Below the pieces are notes generated by a model that saw only the letters and a list, made by a program, of their open reading frames with translations, ran no database searches and was not told where the DNA came from. This document shows positions 14,401-29,400 of a DNA stretch of 64,000 nucleotides, one piece after another. Numbering within the stretch: the first letter of the stretch is position 1; every line of letters begins with the position of its first letter. The DNA is from Siphonodentalium dalli (taxonomy: Eukaryota; Mollusca; Scaphopoda; Gadilida; Siphonodentaliidae). The translations under genes were made by a program, and so were the position numbers. The stretch lies in contig CP136061.1 in NCBI GenBank assembly GCA_032622095.1, forward strand, positions 128,910,754-128,974,753. The letters run 5' to 3'.

Positions 14401-17400
14401 TGCGCAGTTATCTATACCTGCATGAATTACATTTGTTGTGGATTATGTCGGCTGTGTATGATGCGTGTAACCTTGTTTTGATTGCTTTTAATAAGAATAG
14501 TTTGCATCTGCAAAGAGGGAAACTCGTGCAACACTAAAAATAGATTTGGGAAAGACCGGGAATCCGTACCCTCTAACAAAATAATACTTGATAGATATAC
14601 ACATTATTAAATAAATTCTGTTTATATATGAATACCGTGTTTTTGGATGTTAATCTAATGCATATTCCGGTGTTTTGCCATGTTTAACAACAAAAATTAT
14701 TTAAAGAGTGAATTATTTCATACTTGTGAGAAATTTCGTTCGGAGGGTATTCCAAGTTTTTAGTCACGTGATGTTTACAATCCATTTTGTCAAAGTTTGC
14801 CTTCAAATATCTTTTTTCTAGGAAATTGTCATTTAAATCAGCGATATTCTAAGGTTAGTTTTGGTCATACAGTACTTAAGTAGGCTAATTAGTGGTGACT
14901 ATATATTCTCAGATTTTATTATCTGTTAACTACAAATTGAAGTTCCCTATTTTTCGAGTGTTGTTGTGGATTTCGCATATTGAGCGGATACGACCACATT
15001 TTACACGGTGAATTTCTGACACAAGAAACATTATAATGAAAAAGCAAGGTCCCTCTCAATATATTGGAATATCAAAGCATCTATCGGTAAACTATTATAG
15101 TAAAAACATGCAGTAATTTTACAGATATGAGTACTGTAAGAAAGTGTAAAATTTAAAACAACAATTGTTTCATAATTTTTTTTATATAGATTCCTGCGAG
15201 ATGGGACAACATTTTACATTTCAAAATGATCTATGTTTTATACTTATAATATTGTATTGGTTCATTTTGGCCATTTTGCAAACCTTATAGTGAATTCGAG
15301 CTCATTATTTTATAAATTTTCGGCCATATTGGAAGAAATTTCAACTCTGTCACGTTTAGGATACCCTTAAATGAATGAGGTCTTGTCTTTCCATCGCTGT
15401 TATAGTGAAAGGACTCCCATGATTGGTCCAAAGAATATATCGCCATTAATTGGCATTTGACAAGTGCGCGTACTCGAGGTATTGCGTACCGATTTTTTTT
15501 TTACGACTTCTAGATTTCTTGCAAGCAAGAATATATAACCATTAGTTTCAGTGTCCAAGATATATTTGAAGGAGATACTTAACAGCTCTGGTGCAGAACC
15601 TTTTTTTTAAGCTGTCTTTGTATGTAATATCTCAACCTAATTCCATTGAGACCTGATGACCCATGGTTGAGAAATTTATGGGGACAGATAAAATATCAAC
15701 ATTTCTATATAAACAAAGAAATCCTAAAATGAAGAAAGCAAACTTAACTAATTAAATTTCATTGGAAGGCCTCATTATGGAGAACATTCATAAAAATTTT
15801 GTTGAGATCTGGTAACTCGTAAGAAAGAAAAAAAAATTATGGACGGACAAAAAATAAACATTTCCATATAAATGAATGACAATAATTCTAGAATGGAAAA
15901 TGCAAACAACACTGGCCGACACTTCATTGGAAGCCCTCGTGAGAGTGAAAATATATGCCACATTTCATCAAGATCATGGCTGAGACACTCAGGCGATTGG
16001 GCAAAAAATCAATATTCCAGATAAACAAAGATGAGTAACTCTACAACAGAGAATTCAAACAACACCGTTTGACACTTTGTTGAAACCCACTGCTGAGACA
16101 CTCAGGCAGACAGAAAAAAAATATCTAAATAAACAAAAAGATGAATAACTCTAGAATGAAAACATGAACAAAATACTTGAACACTCCTCTGAATGTCCTC
16201 ATAGTGGTGAACTTCCATACCAAATTCCATTGAGATCCGACAACCTGTGGTTGAGATATCTGCCCGGAAGGACAAAAAATTTACATTTCCAGATAAACAA
16301 AAATGAATAACTCTAGAACTGAAAACCCAAACAAAACTCCACTGAATGTCTTCATTGTGGCTAAGGTCCATGCCAAATTTCATTGAGATACGACAACCTG
16401 TGGTTGAGATATCAGTACAGACAGACAGATGGAGGATCGGATGCATGTTATCCAGTATACAGTAATGCCCTAAATAATCGACTCCTTAACCACAGCAGAA
16501 TTATTGGTAATTTTTCATGATTTAGTCGGAAATATGGCTTGTTGCCATTCATTGGAAAGCTCCCAGTGATCCAAATCCTGAATAAATGACCAATAATTCT
16601 GCTGTGGTTAAGGAATCGATATTTAGGGCATTACTGTACCAACCATTTCCTTCTGTCATGGGGGATATAATAAGTACTGTACAGTAATTCAGTATAGTGA
16701 TCACTGTCATTTTACCTTGCAAATCCTTCACCATGCTTGATTTATCCTTGAGTTGATTGTTTGTTTCGACCAGATGTTGCTTTAGCACACTGGAATCATC
16801 ATTTGATTTTTTCAGCTTTGACTCAACATCGAAATATTCAGCTGAAATTGGATGAATATTTGCATGCATAGTATAAATTACCACTTTAAAAATGAAAAAG
16901 TGTGCAATATCCATATTTTCTGTTCTTTGTTAATTAGAAAATTGCATTACCCTATTTTCAGTATTATTAACTAAGGCACTACACTGATGCTCAGATTAAC
17001 TTTGATATTATATGAACATTACAACCCTACAATAAATTAAAGCTTCAGTGTAAATAGCAGAGCAAAATGCTCAAATTTAGAAATGTCCAACAGCCTCTAA
17101 AATGAAGGAGCTGAAATATTACAGCAGTTAACTTGTAGTACAACACAAGTAAAATACAAAGGTCACTCACTTTTGTGTAGCCTAAGTTCTTTCTCTGCTT
17201 TTTCTTGCTTCTCTTTTGCTTCATCAATCAATTCTTAAAAGAATAATGTTCAATACATAAGAAATAAAAAAAATTAAATTAGAACCAACAATATATCATG
17301 ACTTAGTGCAACATGGGTTCTTTGTGAACCTATAGCTAATTATCTTCCATTTATTTAAATGAGAATATATATTTTGTATTCAGTCAGAATGAGTAACGCA

Positions 17401-20400
17401 TATGCATATCAACCTCTGTAACCGGACAAAATACACCCAGAATTGAATCAGGAATGCGAGTGTCAACAAGAAAATTGCTAGGGCGTGGCAAAATACACCC
17501 GTGGTAATCCCAACAAAATGCCATAACACTGGCGGGCGGAATCCAAATTCGAACTTGACTATATTTTGGGCTAGTAAACTCACATACCAAATTTCATTCC
17601 ATTTATTCAGACTTAGTTATCATTTGGAAACCGAAAAAAGTAACAGTCGGATGGACAGACATACCAATAACATAACACCTCCCATTTAAAAAAAAAACAG
17701 GCGTACAAAAAGGTAATGGTAAGCTTTAATAGTATGAATGACAAATGACAAAGTGAGAGAAATCCTGGACCAAGTTTCACCAAAAATCTACTACCGTACC
17801 GGCCGGTGGATAAATCGCATCGTTGGATAAGTCGCCTTGAATTTTGAAGCTTAAAATGTTGCCTTTTGGCTCTTTCTGTTGTATACGTCGCACCTATTTC
17901 AGTGGCTTGTAAGGGAACATCAAAATGACAGATTGACCTGGATTTAGAGTTATTTAGAGCAGAGGAAGCATTTTTTTTAAATAGAATTTATCACAGACGT
18001 AAAAATGAACGAACATTCCACCAATGCTTCCGGTATTCCCAATGTGATTTGGGGGAATTCCCAAGCTGGGGAGATAACAACATTGGTTCATTTTCATTAG
18101 GAGTGTGTGGGAACATGGATTATAAAACTTATTATTTTGACTTGAATGATGTTTGGACTAACTCTGGGTGGTTGAGAGTAAAATCAATGAGCACGTCTTT
18201 CTTCAAACCACGTTAGGAGAACATTCTCAAGTTCAGGCCAGAATGCAGCTTTGCCGCGATTTGCTTGTTTGTCTCTACGCATGGCAAAAATCATATCTTT
18301 CTTTTTGCGCCAGTCCCTTATTATTTTCTCGCTAACACCAAACTCTCGTTCTGCGGGCCGATTACCATGTTCATTTGCGAATTTTATCACTTTCAACTTG
18401 TATGAACTTTCGTAACTTAGACGTTTCCTTTTGATGCCACGTTTATCCATTTTGAATTCGAAGAAAACTGATAGGTATAATGAAGCACAATGTCGTTTGA
18501 ATAGTTTTAAGTTTGAGGAAAGACACAAAATATCCTATCATTTATAGGAATATAAAACTGAGACTCGGCTTACTGTTGTTTTAGGATAATGGCCTCGTTA
18601 ATTTAGTTGTCGCCTAATTGTCACGAAGCATGAATGAAAACGCTTTGGGCTAATAGTGATGCAATGCACTTTTCAGTATTAAGTGTCAACTACTCAACGT
18701 GGGGATTAAATGTTATGAGTACACGGTACAGCATAAAATAATGTTTATGTAATATAAACAGGAGTTCGCGGTTCGCACATAAGCCTCATTAAAATATGAG
18801 AACACGCTGTCCAGACATGCATTTAGGGCTTTTATTATGCTCATTCCAGGGCTTTAAATAAACATTCCGATGTGACGTCATCTGCTAGAAGTTTGCAGAC
18901 ATCAAAGAGATCATACCGCAGTCATTGAATGTGGGTCACTCATGCACGTGTTACACAGTCAGGTCAAGGACGCCCACTGTTTGTGAATTTGCTGCTGTTT
19001 GCGGTTGAATTCTTAGATATTAATACATATAATACGATATATATGTTTTAAATGTCGGACAGGGAATAAAATAAAGACAAAGTACATATGAGGATGGGGT
19101 ATTTATTTATTTTTTGTATACCGAATTGTATTATTTTATCGCGTTGCAGTTAGTTTGCGTCGGCATTTTGTCCCGTTATTTACCTGTGATCGCAGTTGAT
19201 TCCTCAAAATTCGGCTGAAAATATGCCCCTCATTGACTTACCGATCTATTAGTCGCAGGAGGATTTTAATAGGGCAAATTGGGTTAAAAAGATGCGACTT
19301 ATACACCGGCCGGTACGGTAACAATAACCTGATCCTGGTAGAAATAGAAAACTATTTGACATCTTCAACAAATGACGGGTATATGTTACTAACTCTATAT
19401 AGCCTTCATTCCCACATGAAATTTTCTACATAAGACAGGTATATGATTCATGTACTAACTAATTAGATTTTCCATATTTGACTCAGTAATTATTTGAGAT
19501 TTTCTAAGTCTGTAATTATTTTAGACTTTCTACATAAGACTGGTATATATATTAACTCAGTAATTATTTGAGATTTTCTAAGTCTGTAATTATTTTAGAC
19601 TTTCTACATAAGACTGGTATATATATTAACTCAGTAATAATTTGAAATTTTCTACTTATGACTGATATAAATACTAACTCTGTATGGCCTCCATTCCCGG
19701 GATCTCATCCTTCATGGAATCAGACCTGGACGATGAACTCAGAAGACCATTCAGCTGATTATCTAGCACCTCGTTACCCACCGTCGGAGATTCTCCCTTC
19801 TCATTCTGAGGGATTTTATACAAGGTTAGCTCATTCTCCAATTCCATGATTTGAGCTGAAACACAATGTAATAACAGATGGATATTTTAATATTTAAGCA
19901 TAAACTGAACTGGCTGTCACTTAAAGACATATCATGCGCTCATTTCACTTCTTCAGATGTCTTGGCTATGCAAAAATATACATATTTATTCCTCGGTTCA
20001 TGCTGCATTCAATGATAAACAACTGGCAACAGAGTCACTATATATAAATTACAATAGAGTGATGTGTTCTGGTAATTTTAACACAAAATGTAATAAGAAG
20101 GTGCCCCATTTGTCAATTTTCAAAAAACTCTCAAATTCAAACTAACAATTTGAAGAAAAATATCATTATCCCTAATATAACCAACATATGCTGTAGTACT
20201 AGAACAACAACTCTTTACCCTCACAATATGAGAGATATGTTCCAAATGGTTTTAAAAAAAAAGAAGAAATTATTATTTGAGGTAGGTCGAGTTTTGACAG
20301 GAAATATTTGCAAAAACAACACTGAATTATCTAGACTATGAACCCAACTAGGGTATGCGCTCAGTCTACCATTTGAAATCATAACCGTCTGCGTGAAAAT

Positions 20401-23400
20401 AAATCAAACATTTTTCATTGCATATTTTAGTTTTTTGGCAGCCATTTACAGAACTATTTTTTTTAGGAATAATCACCATAAAAAGCATAATGACAGAAAA
20501 GATGAATCAGTATTAAGTGTTTATGTTTGCAATATTATTGAAAACGTGGTTGAATAATATTTATGTTGTTTTAGTCCTTCACACGATAAAACAATAGTTC
20601 TGCAAATGGCTGCCAAAAAACTTAAATATGCAATGAAAAATGTTTGATTTAATTTCTCGCAGACAGTCATTATTTCATGAATGGGGCACCTCCTTAACTA
20701 AAAACCAGGTGCTGAGTAAGTTATTTGCTAGGTGTGTTTAGACACCCCTGCGGAGTGTTTGACTTGCGTTTGATCACTTTAACTTCAGTGATCTAGAACT
20801 GTAACTAGAACAGGATCACAACACCTTATTTTTCTTATCTTTCACACATATTCCACTAAACGAGAGATGGATTTATAAAGGAATATTAATAAAGCTTGTC
20901 TGCTGTATTATAATCATGAACAGTAACTCTATAATCGCAGATTGTGATAGCCTTCAGCATGGATATCTTGCCTTGCATACTTTTTATTCAACATGAGCAA
21001 TAACTCTATGATCTCAGACTGCGATAGTCTTCTGCATGAATATCTTACCTTGCATACTTTTTATTAATTCATTGCTGCAGTCAGACTGTTTCCGAGATTC
21101 TTTCAGTTGCACTGAAGTGAACACAAATAAACATAATTAGTTCACAATGAAAGATCTCTTGAGCTTGGTGTATACGAAATGTGTCTCTCCTTACAGATGA
21201 ATAGCCAGACTCAAAACTATGAGGTCAAAGTCGCAAAATATATCCGACGAAAGGAAACTCTAGGACCAAAAGGATACACTGGGGGATATTTTAGCTGATT
21301 TGACCATATTTAGAATTAGTGAGGCCAATAGCGGACACCCAAGTTGACGACCCATTTTCCGCCAAATTTCAGGTACATTTTGCAAAAGTTTTGGGTACGA
21401 AATGTCAAATTCTCTTCCTTTGATTTTGTCGAGTTTTTGTCAAAAGATTTTATGGCCAATAAGATACATCTGGGTGATATCTTGGGTGAGATTACCAATT
21501 TTGCAAATTTATGAGGGACATGGTACAGTAATGCTCTAATTAATCGACTCCTTAACCACAGCAGAATTATGGGTAACTTTTCAGGATTTAGTCTGAAATA
21601 TGGCTTGTTGCCATTCATCGGAAAGCTCTTGCGTTTAATGTAATTAGAGAATTCAAAAAGAAGTCTCACAATGGCATCCGTGCACGTCTGTATACAGTAA
21701 TGGTCTAAGTAATCGACTTCTTAACCACAGCAGAATTATGGGTAACTTTTCAGGATTTAGTCGGAAATATGGCTTGTTGCCATTCATCGGAAAGCTTTCT
21801 GATGAATGGCAACAAGCCATATTTCCGACTAAATCCTATAAAGTTACCCATAATTCTGCTGTGGTTAAGGAGTCGATTAATTAGAGCATTACTGTAGTTG
21901 GTCTGTTTTTGCCAAAAATCGGACTTGTGAGTCTTGTCTCTGGTATAGTATATATTTTCAGATTTGGGTGTTTTTCCCCAGTGGCCTGTGTTCAAAGTCA
22001 ACATGGATAGATGGTGTCTAAAAGCATATTACTGATTCTTTCTGCAAATAAACTAACAATTCGCAAGTTAACCCTATGATTTTCATGAAACAAATCAACA
22101 AGCAAACACAGTGAATAACTTCCCTGGAGTTTGATCTGCTAAGTCCGAATTCTCAGACTTCTTTTTGAATTCTCTAATTACATTAAACGCCACTGAGTTT
22201 TCCACATTAACTGAATATAGCCGCAAAAACACAAACGATGCGTTCATGGAGGAGATGTCTTCTTTATTCCTTCATGGAAGAAATGACACTAGCTGTATGT
22301 TATCCAGTTTGAATTAATGCCGAGGTAGAGTGTCATCACTTCTCTCTGAATATTATAGTGAGAAGTATGCTGAAGAGGAGACTATATTAGAAACTTACAT
22401 GTGAGATCAGCCATAGTGTTCTACTGAAGAGGAGACTATATTAGAAACTTACATGTGAGATCAGCCATAGTGTTCTCCATCACTTGGTTCATATCGATGT
22501 CTGTCACGCCTAGCTTCTCTGCAAAAGGATATCAATTGTATAATATAAAGGTAAACACAGTTTGGCATCAAGTTTCATTTATCTGGTATGTAGCTTGGTA
22601 TCTAGAGAAGTTGGCCCCAAGCAAAGTCGGCCCCATACGAAGATGGCCCTACATGAAGACTGCCCCAGAGAAGACAGCCCCATTAATTAGAAGGGTTTAA
22701 ATCGGCTTAATTTGATTGAGATAGTGTTTATGTTGGTTAATTCATTGTGAAGTCCGCATCTAAATTTGATTGAGATAGTTTAGTGTTTGTGTGGGCTAAT
22801 TGTGAAGTCTGCAATGTTTTCTCATGTGTACAGTTTCTTGCTACTTGTGCAGGGTTAAATATTTAACATCTGAAGGCTGTAGAGACAGAGATTTGACAAC
22901 AAGCCAGCTACTCTGAAGGATCGCAGAGATTTAAGCACCCAACACTGACAACGACAGCGACAGTGATGATGGCGCCAATTGATTTTTTTAATTTATTTTT
23001 AAATGTATTATCATTTGTTATGTTATTTTGTCATTATTATTATCAGTTTCAAAAAAATAAATAAAGAATGACGTTTCTGTTATATATGGTGCCGACTTTT
23101 CTGGGGCCGCCTTCTATGGGGCCGACTTTGCACAGGGCCCCACTTCTCCTGTATTCCATAGCTTGTGTGATGGGGTAGCTTAGCTTCACCTAAACTCCCC
23201 TGAGACTATATATTTGTCAGAATTAGGACAAATACATGTCTGATATGTTGAGAATATCAAATATATAGTTCAGCAAAATGGTAACCAACATAATTATAAA
23301 AAATGAGAGGCTGATCACGATCGGCAGATGTTAACCCATCCCTTGGCGATAATAATTTAATATGATCGGATAAATGAGAGTTTTGGTGTTGAATTATAGA

Positions 23401-26400
23401 GTATACTGTTATGTACTATTATAGACAATTGTACATAACACAAATTATTGGAATTTATGGGTCACTGGCATTTATATAAGAGAATGCACTGGTACAGGAT
23501 CTGTAATGCTAAACCGCCACAGCCAGCAAGCACGTGGGTTAAATGTGTAGGTGTGACCTAGACATGGAATACTTGGGTTAAGAGAGTCCAATTTAAGTTT
23601 ACAATAATAATGTGTCCTAGTATACAGATAAGCAACCTCACCACTGACCCATTAATATCAATTATATAGCAGAGCTGTCAAAAAATCACAGGAATTGTTT
23701 ATGTTGAACACTGACCTCTCTATTAAACCAATAACAATTATAATAATATCAGACCATCTGCAGATATAACTATGCAGCACAGATGTCCAAATCTACTGTT
23801 AATATCATGTGATGTTTATTGTTGAATCTTTATTTTAAATTAAAAACCATATCCTTCTTTATCAGATTATTTGCACATTGGCATAAGAGACATCAGAAAA
23901 TAATATAGCCTTATCAATAGCTAAGTAGTCCAAAGGCAATTGGTGAATTGGATTTAATGTTGCTCCAAACAGATTTACCAGTACATAACACAAGATTTGG
24001 ACCGATTTAATCAAATTTGGTGTGGTGATTCGGGGTACCCTTGGCAGAGTTATAATGGTGTTAGTTTTTCAAATGTTTTTAACTTAAAAAAAATTAAAGG
24101 GACACATTGGAAATCTTTTTATCAACTTGTATCATAATCATCAATATCTAAATGAAAACAAATGACAATGTCAATGATATTTTTTTTATTATTATTATAA
24201 AAGTTAAAAATAAATATAAAAAAAATCGATATTTTTTTTCAATTTTTTTTCTCGAAAAAGGGTCATAACTCCTTTAAAATAAATCGGATCAAACCCATAT
24301 TCGAACTAGATCTGTATTTTGGGTTGTGAAACTCACATACCAAATTTGGTTCCAATCAGTTTGAGTTATGGCAGAATGTGTGAATTCTAAGTCGAAAAAG
24401 GGTCATAACTCTGTAACAAAATCTCAGATCAAACCCAAAATCGAACTCGATATAGAAACCCATATACAAAATTTGGTTCTGATCGGATAGAAAAATGTTT
24501 GAGTTATCGCATTACTCGTGAAGTGTCTACGGACGGACAGACGTCCGGACAGACGTCCGGACGGACGACGAGTGGTCAATCTGGACAACGACACTATGTT
24601 TACCATACATGGTATGGGTAAACATAAAAAGGTGAATATTTATTATTTAATTTCTCTACAGCATGCAAAGAGGCTTTAATAACGAAGCATTCAATATTCT
24701 TAATTTATTGCACACTCAACGGCTTATTTGTGTGAAATACAGCAAAATACAGAATATTTCAAAACGTTCAATAAACAATTGTGTATTGTTCTTGAATAAT
24801 ACAAACCGATTACGTCAACAACGTCATTGGCAACGTCAACGTAGCAGACAATTTCTTCATTAAATTATTAGGTATAGTCTACACTAAGCACACATTTGTG
24901 CATTAAATAAACAATATAGTCCTAAATTTTAGTATAGTACAAGCTACAATCTCCAGAGTGTGCAATAAACATAGAACAACACAGTTTTGTGAACATGTTA
25001 ATGTTATTGCACTCGTGTGTCCTGCTGCGAGGTAAAACTCGAACCTCCGGTTCTCGTTTTACTATCGCGTCACAACAAACTCGTGCAATAACGTCAACCA
25101 GTTCACACACTTGTGTCGTTCTATCTATATATGGGACGCAGTGAAATTTGAGGAAAATTGAAACTTTAATATAACGGACTACTTATAAAATAAATATTTG
25201 TGCTTGGCTATCAATTTTATTTTGTCAAAACTGTGTCGATTGGGTGGCTAAATCTCTTTTATGAAGAATCACATATTACCTGTACATGGTGACACTTTTG
25301 CTTATAATAATATACATAGAAAGAAGATAACAATAACAAGCAGGTGAAACGAAGCATTTGTTGGTCGAAGCTACATGTAAAACTTCGGTTGTGGGGACTA
25401 CAATCTGAGAAAAATGATACTGGCTACAAGTAGAATCTCTCATACATAACATGCACCTATATTACTGCGACACAAACACATTGTGATATAAAATGTGTGA
25501 TTGTCACGATACAAAACATACATGTGTAAACAGGAAGAATTAATTAAAATTAAAATTAACTGGATTTCTGTCTGGTATAAGTTAATAATGGTCAAAATGA
25601 CGTCCAACATCATGTACCCAAAAGGCAAGAGGTGTCAAGGTTCAATAAAAAATATACATAATTGGGTAAGCTCATCAAAAATGTTGTGATACTTCATCTT
25701 GTATCATTGGAGTTATATCTTGATATATATATATATATATCATATCACAAAGTTGTATATCGTTACAGCCATAATCAACATTAAAAAGCTAATAAGGTGT
25801 TACCGGTAGTCACATTAAAAGCTAATATCAGCTTGAATGGAAAATATAGAAAATTTGTCTGAAGATTTGTCATGAGGAACTGAGGGGGATATTTGATAAG
25901 AGAACAAGTTAAATTTCATACAAATCTGTTAACTATATAGTTATATGTCGACCACAGCTTTCTAACTGAAATTCACTCTAGGTGATATTTAAAATTCAAG
26001 GCAGATTATCTTGAGACACATATGCTGATTAATGCACAGACTTGACTAGAAGTTAAGTGTTTATATTCCCATGAAGTGTGCAATAGCAGTGATGAGTTAG
26101 CACTTCATCTTTGCCAGTAATGGTTTTTGCCAGTGTAACTGGTTGGGAGATACCTGGAAAACTTGGTATAAGGGGGAGGCTTCTACAAATTCTTGGAATA
26201 AAGCATGCACAGAACAATTTATGGATGAAATCCTACAATTTCCCAAGTAGCGTGTATAATCTCTTTACAATGCTTTTCACCATTACAGATTCTTTCAGAC
26301 TGGATAAATTTGACATTAATTTGAATTTTTGGAACAAAAAATTCTAATTCTAATTTGCTAAGGTCCTGCCAATGTAAATTTCAGACTAAATTCAAGTCTC

Positions 26401-29400
26401 ATTCATTCCATTGAAATTTGATTGATGTTGTATCATATACCGCTGCAATTGAAAACAAACTTTAGAATCCAGATTTGCATAAATGGATAGATATTATCTT
26501 GAATACCAAACTTCTATTGTATAGTCTGTCCACAATCTCAAGTAAATGTATTTCATAAGATGAAGTGTTCATAATGTAAATATCTGGCATAGACAACCCA
26601 GGTACTTGTAAGTGTTTCAAAGTCCTTTAACTTAGTTTGGTGTTAGTATTTGTTAGAACAGTTAATCCTGCAAATAGGGTGTCTGTCATTTCCAGAATGA
26701 GGTCCCCATATGGTGAATTTAGTGATGCTACCCCACACAGCGGGCTAGCAACACCCAATTCACCATTTGGGGAACTCATTCTGCTTGGGCCTTATCATCT
26801 GGGAAGTATCTATAGTCTCAAATAACATCGTTTTTAGTTACTTTTTCCCTTTTGGGAAGTTTCTCTATTCCCTAATTTGCAGTAGACATAATGCATAATC
26901 AAGGTGCCCAATGGGTGAACATCACCAACTTCAACTGGGGAACTTCAATCTGATCCTAGGTCTCCCATAGTAGATGAGGCCTAAGGAGAATGAGGTCCCC
27001 AGCAGAATGAATTTAGTAACGTTAGCCCACTGTGCAGTATAGCATCATTAAATTCACCCTCTGGGGACCTCATTCTGCAAAAGACAGACACATTATTTGC
27101 AGGCTTGAGAACAGTAAACATTAACATTAAACAGTATACCTTCCAAGAATGCTATTTTTGCAATAAACTGCTTGGCATCTAACTGAGCGATTTCCAATTC
27201 TTCTGCACAGAGATAAAATGAAAGACATCAAAAGCAGTGAAGAGAAAAATGTAAAAGCATTAAATTATAATAGATAACTAACAACTTTAAAATAAGATAA
27301 AGAGTAAAAAGAGAGAAACTGCACAATACTAAAATTATAATAGAGAACTTACAACTATAAAATAAGATAAAGGAGTAAAAAAAAAAAATTATTCAAAATA
27401 TTAAAAGATAAAATATAACTTTCAACTATAAAATAACATAAAAGGAGTGAAAATGAAAAAAAATTGAGGCCAAAACAAGTAGTTTTTCAATTTAAACGGA
27501 CATGGCTCATTTGAACCCCAATTTGTTAAGCAGTATCTCAAAACATTCATACATGGGAGATTCCCGAACAAATTATTCGATTTGTTTTGTTACTTATATT
27601 TTTTGATAAAATCGTTTGCGCCGTTTAAAATTTTAGAGATAATTTCATGTGTCACAGTCAATGGAGCAATTAGGAAATGTCTAAGTAATACTAGATGTCA
27701 ACATAAAGAGATACATATAAAGTAAAAACCAAGATGACTGCTGAAATTAAAAAACATCTGATAGCCCCGAAGATCCATATGAAGTTTAGTGATGATTGGA
27801 TTAGGAAAGTGGCATGTAGGGGTGTGACGAGAGATTATGTCAAACAGAGAGTAAAATCCAAGATGACCACTGGCAGCCATGTTTTTCAATGAAATTCGGA
27901 AAAAGTTATGGAACCCATCCAGAGGTCACCCCGAAAATCCTTATTAAGTTTGGTGATGATCAGATGAGGTCTGATGGTGTGCCTAAGGATTTAGTCCTGC
28001 AAAGATTAAAATCCAAGATGGCTGCAGGCGGCCATGTTATTCATAAAAAAAATAAAAATTTGAGAGTTCTCAGCTAGAGTTGATTCTTAATATGGCTGTA
28101 AATTTTCAAATAAATGCGGGCTGCAGGGTGTGCGGATGGATTCAAATTTGAATATCTTAAATGTTTTTTAAAAAAATTGGGAAAAATTGATTGCTCCCAT
28201 CTAGTGGTCACACCAAAGATCCATAGGAAGTTTGGTCATGACTGGATGAGGGATGTGGTCTGTAGCATGTGCCAAACAATGAAGTTCATACAAAGAGTAA
28301 AATCTAAGATGCCTGCAGGTGGCCATGTTTTTCCTCGAAATTGTTCAAATTCAATAGCTCCCATCTAGAGGTGATCCTAAACATGCTTGTAAATTTTCAA
28401 AACAATTCTCCAATTAATTTCGGAATGCAAGGCGTACTGATGGATTCAAATTTGAAATCCAAGAAATTCAGAAAAAATTGATGGCTCTCATCTAGAGATC
28501 CATATGAAGTTTGGTGGCGATTGGTTGAGAGATGTGACCTGTAGGGTGTGCTAACAGAAATTGTTGATGGAAGCACGCACAGACTCACACAATGACGGGC
28601 ACCAACCCATGGCAATAGCACCTTAACTTTGTCAAGTTGAGCTAAAAATTGCACATGTAGTCCATGGGAAGAAAAACTAGAGCTTTCGTCACTCTATTCA
28701 CTATGCACCACATAGTTTCATTAAAACGAAGAGAAAGCAGTGCATGAATTTTTAAATAGTTTCATGTTAAGATAACACAATATACCATTTCCGGACAGTT
28801 GCGCATTATGCCATTTCCTATTCCAGAATTTCAATAAATGTCACAATATTTGATCAGGGTCCAATAACAAATAAAAAGGTAGTTCAGGTATTTATCGACC
28901 TATTTTGATACTGGGAAAAGTTCAAAAGCATATATTATTAGGTGTGTTTTGGAGCAAAACCTTTAAAGGCTTTAAAGTAAAATTACTATAATAAAAAATA
29001 ATAATCCATTGTTACATGTCCTAGAACCAGGACAAAGATTATAATGATATATATAAAACTAAAAAACTATAAACTTTGAGAAAATTATGGAAGTTGAAAG
29101 AACGAATTCAACAGAAAATGTTCCCTATTTTTAGCAAATGACGAAATGTTAAAGATTTGAAAAATCATATGCAAACATTACAAATAAAACAAATTATAGC
29201 ACATCACTTTTGTTGACAAGTGAAAGTTAAAACTAACAGTGTGAATACAAAGACAAATAATACATAAAGAGATTGAAATATACAATAATGACTATAACAG
29301 TTCTTATGCAAGTCTATGAAATAGAAAATAGAAATTGCTAAATGTAGGCAAAATTTCCATCGTCCATGCTAGTTTGTGATCTCAGCTCTGGATGCTGACA

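Larger units (their letters stand above)
8150..15592. mobile_element. Large long-TIR composite element (about 7.4 kb)
   Basis: About 190 bp at 8220-8410 recur inverted and nearly identical at 15369-15559 (both contain GTACGCGCACTTGTC in opposite orientation). The left end carries an additional ~60-bp inverted pair (8166-8225 and 8500-8560), so a smaller palindromic element is superimposed. The interior includes two poly-C tracts (about 8883 and 9010), a GC-rich 117-bp array, an M3a MITE and a nested TTAA element. No transposase was recognised. Confidence 0.65.
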
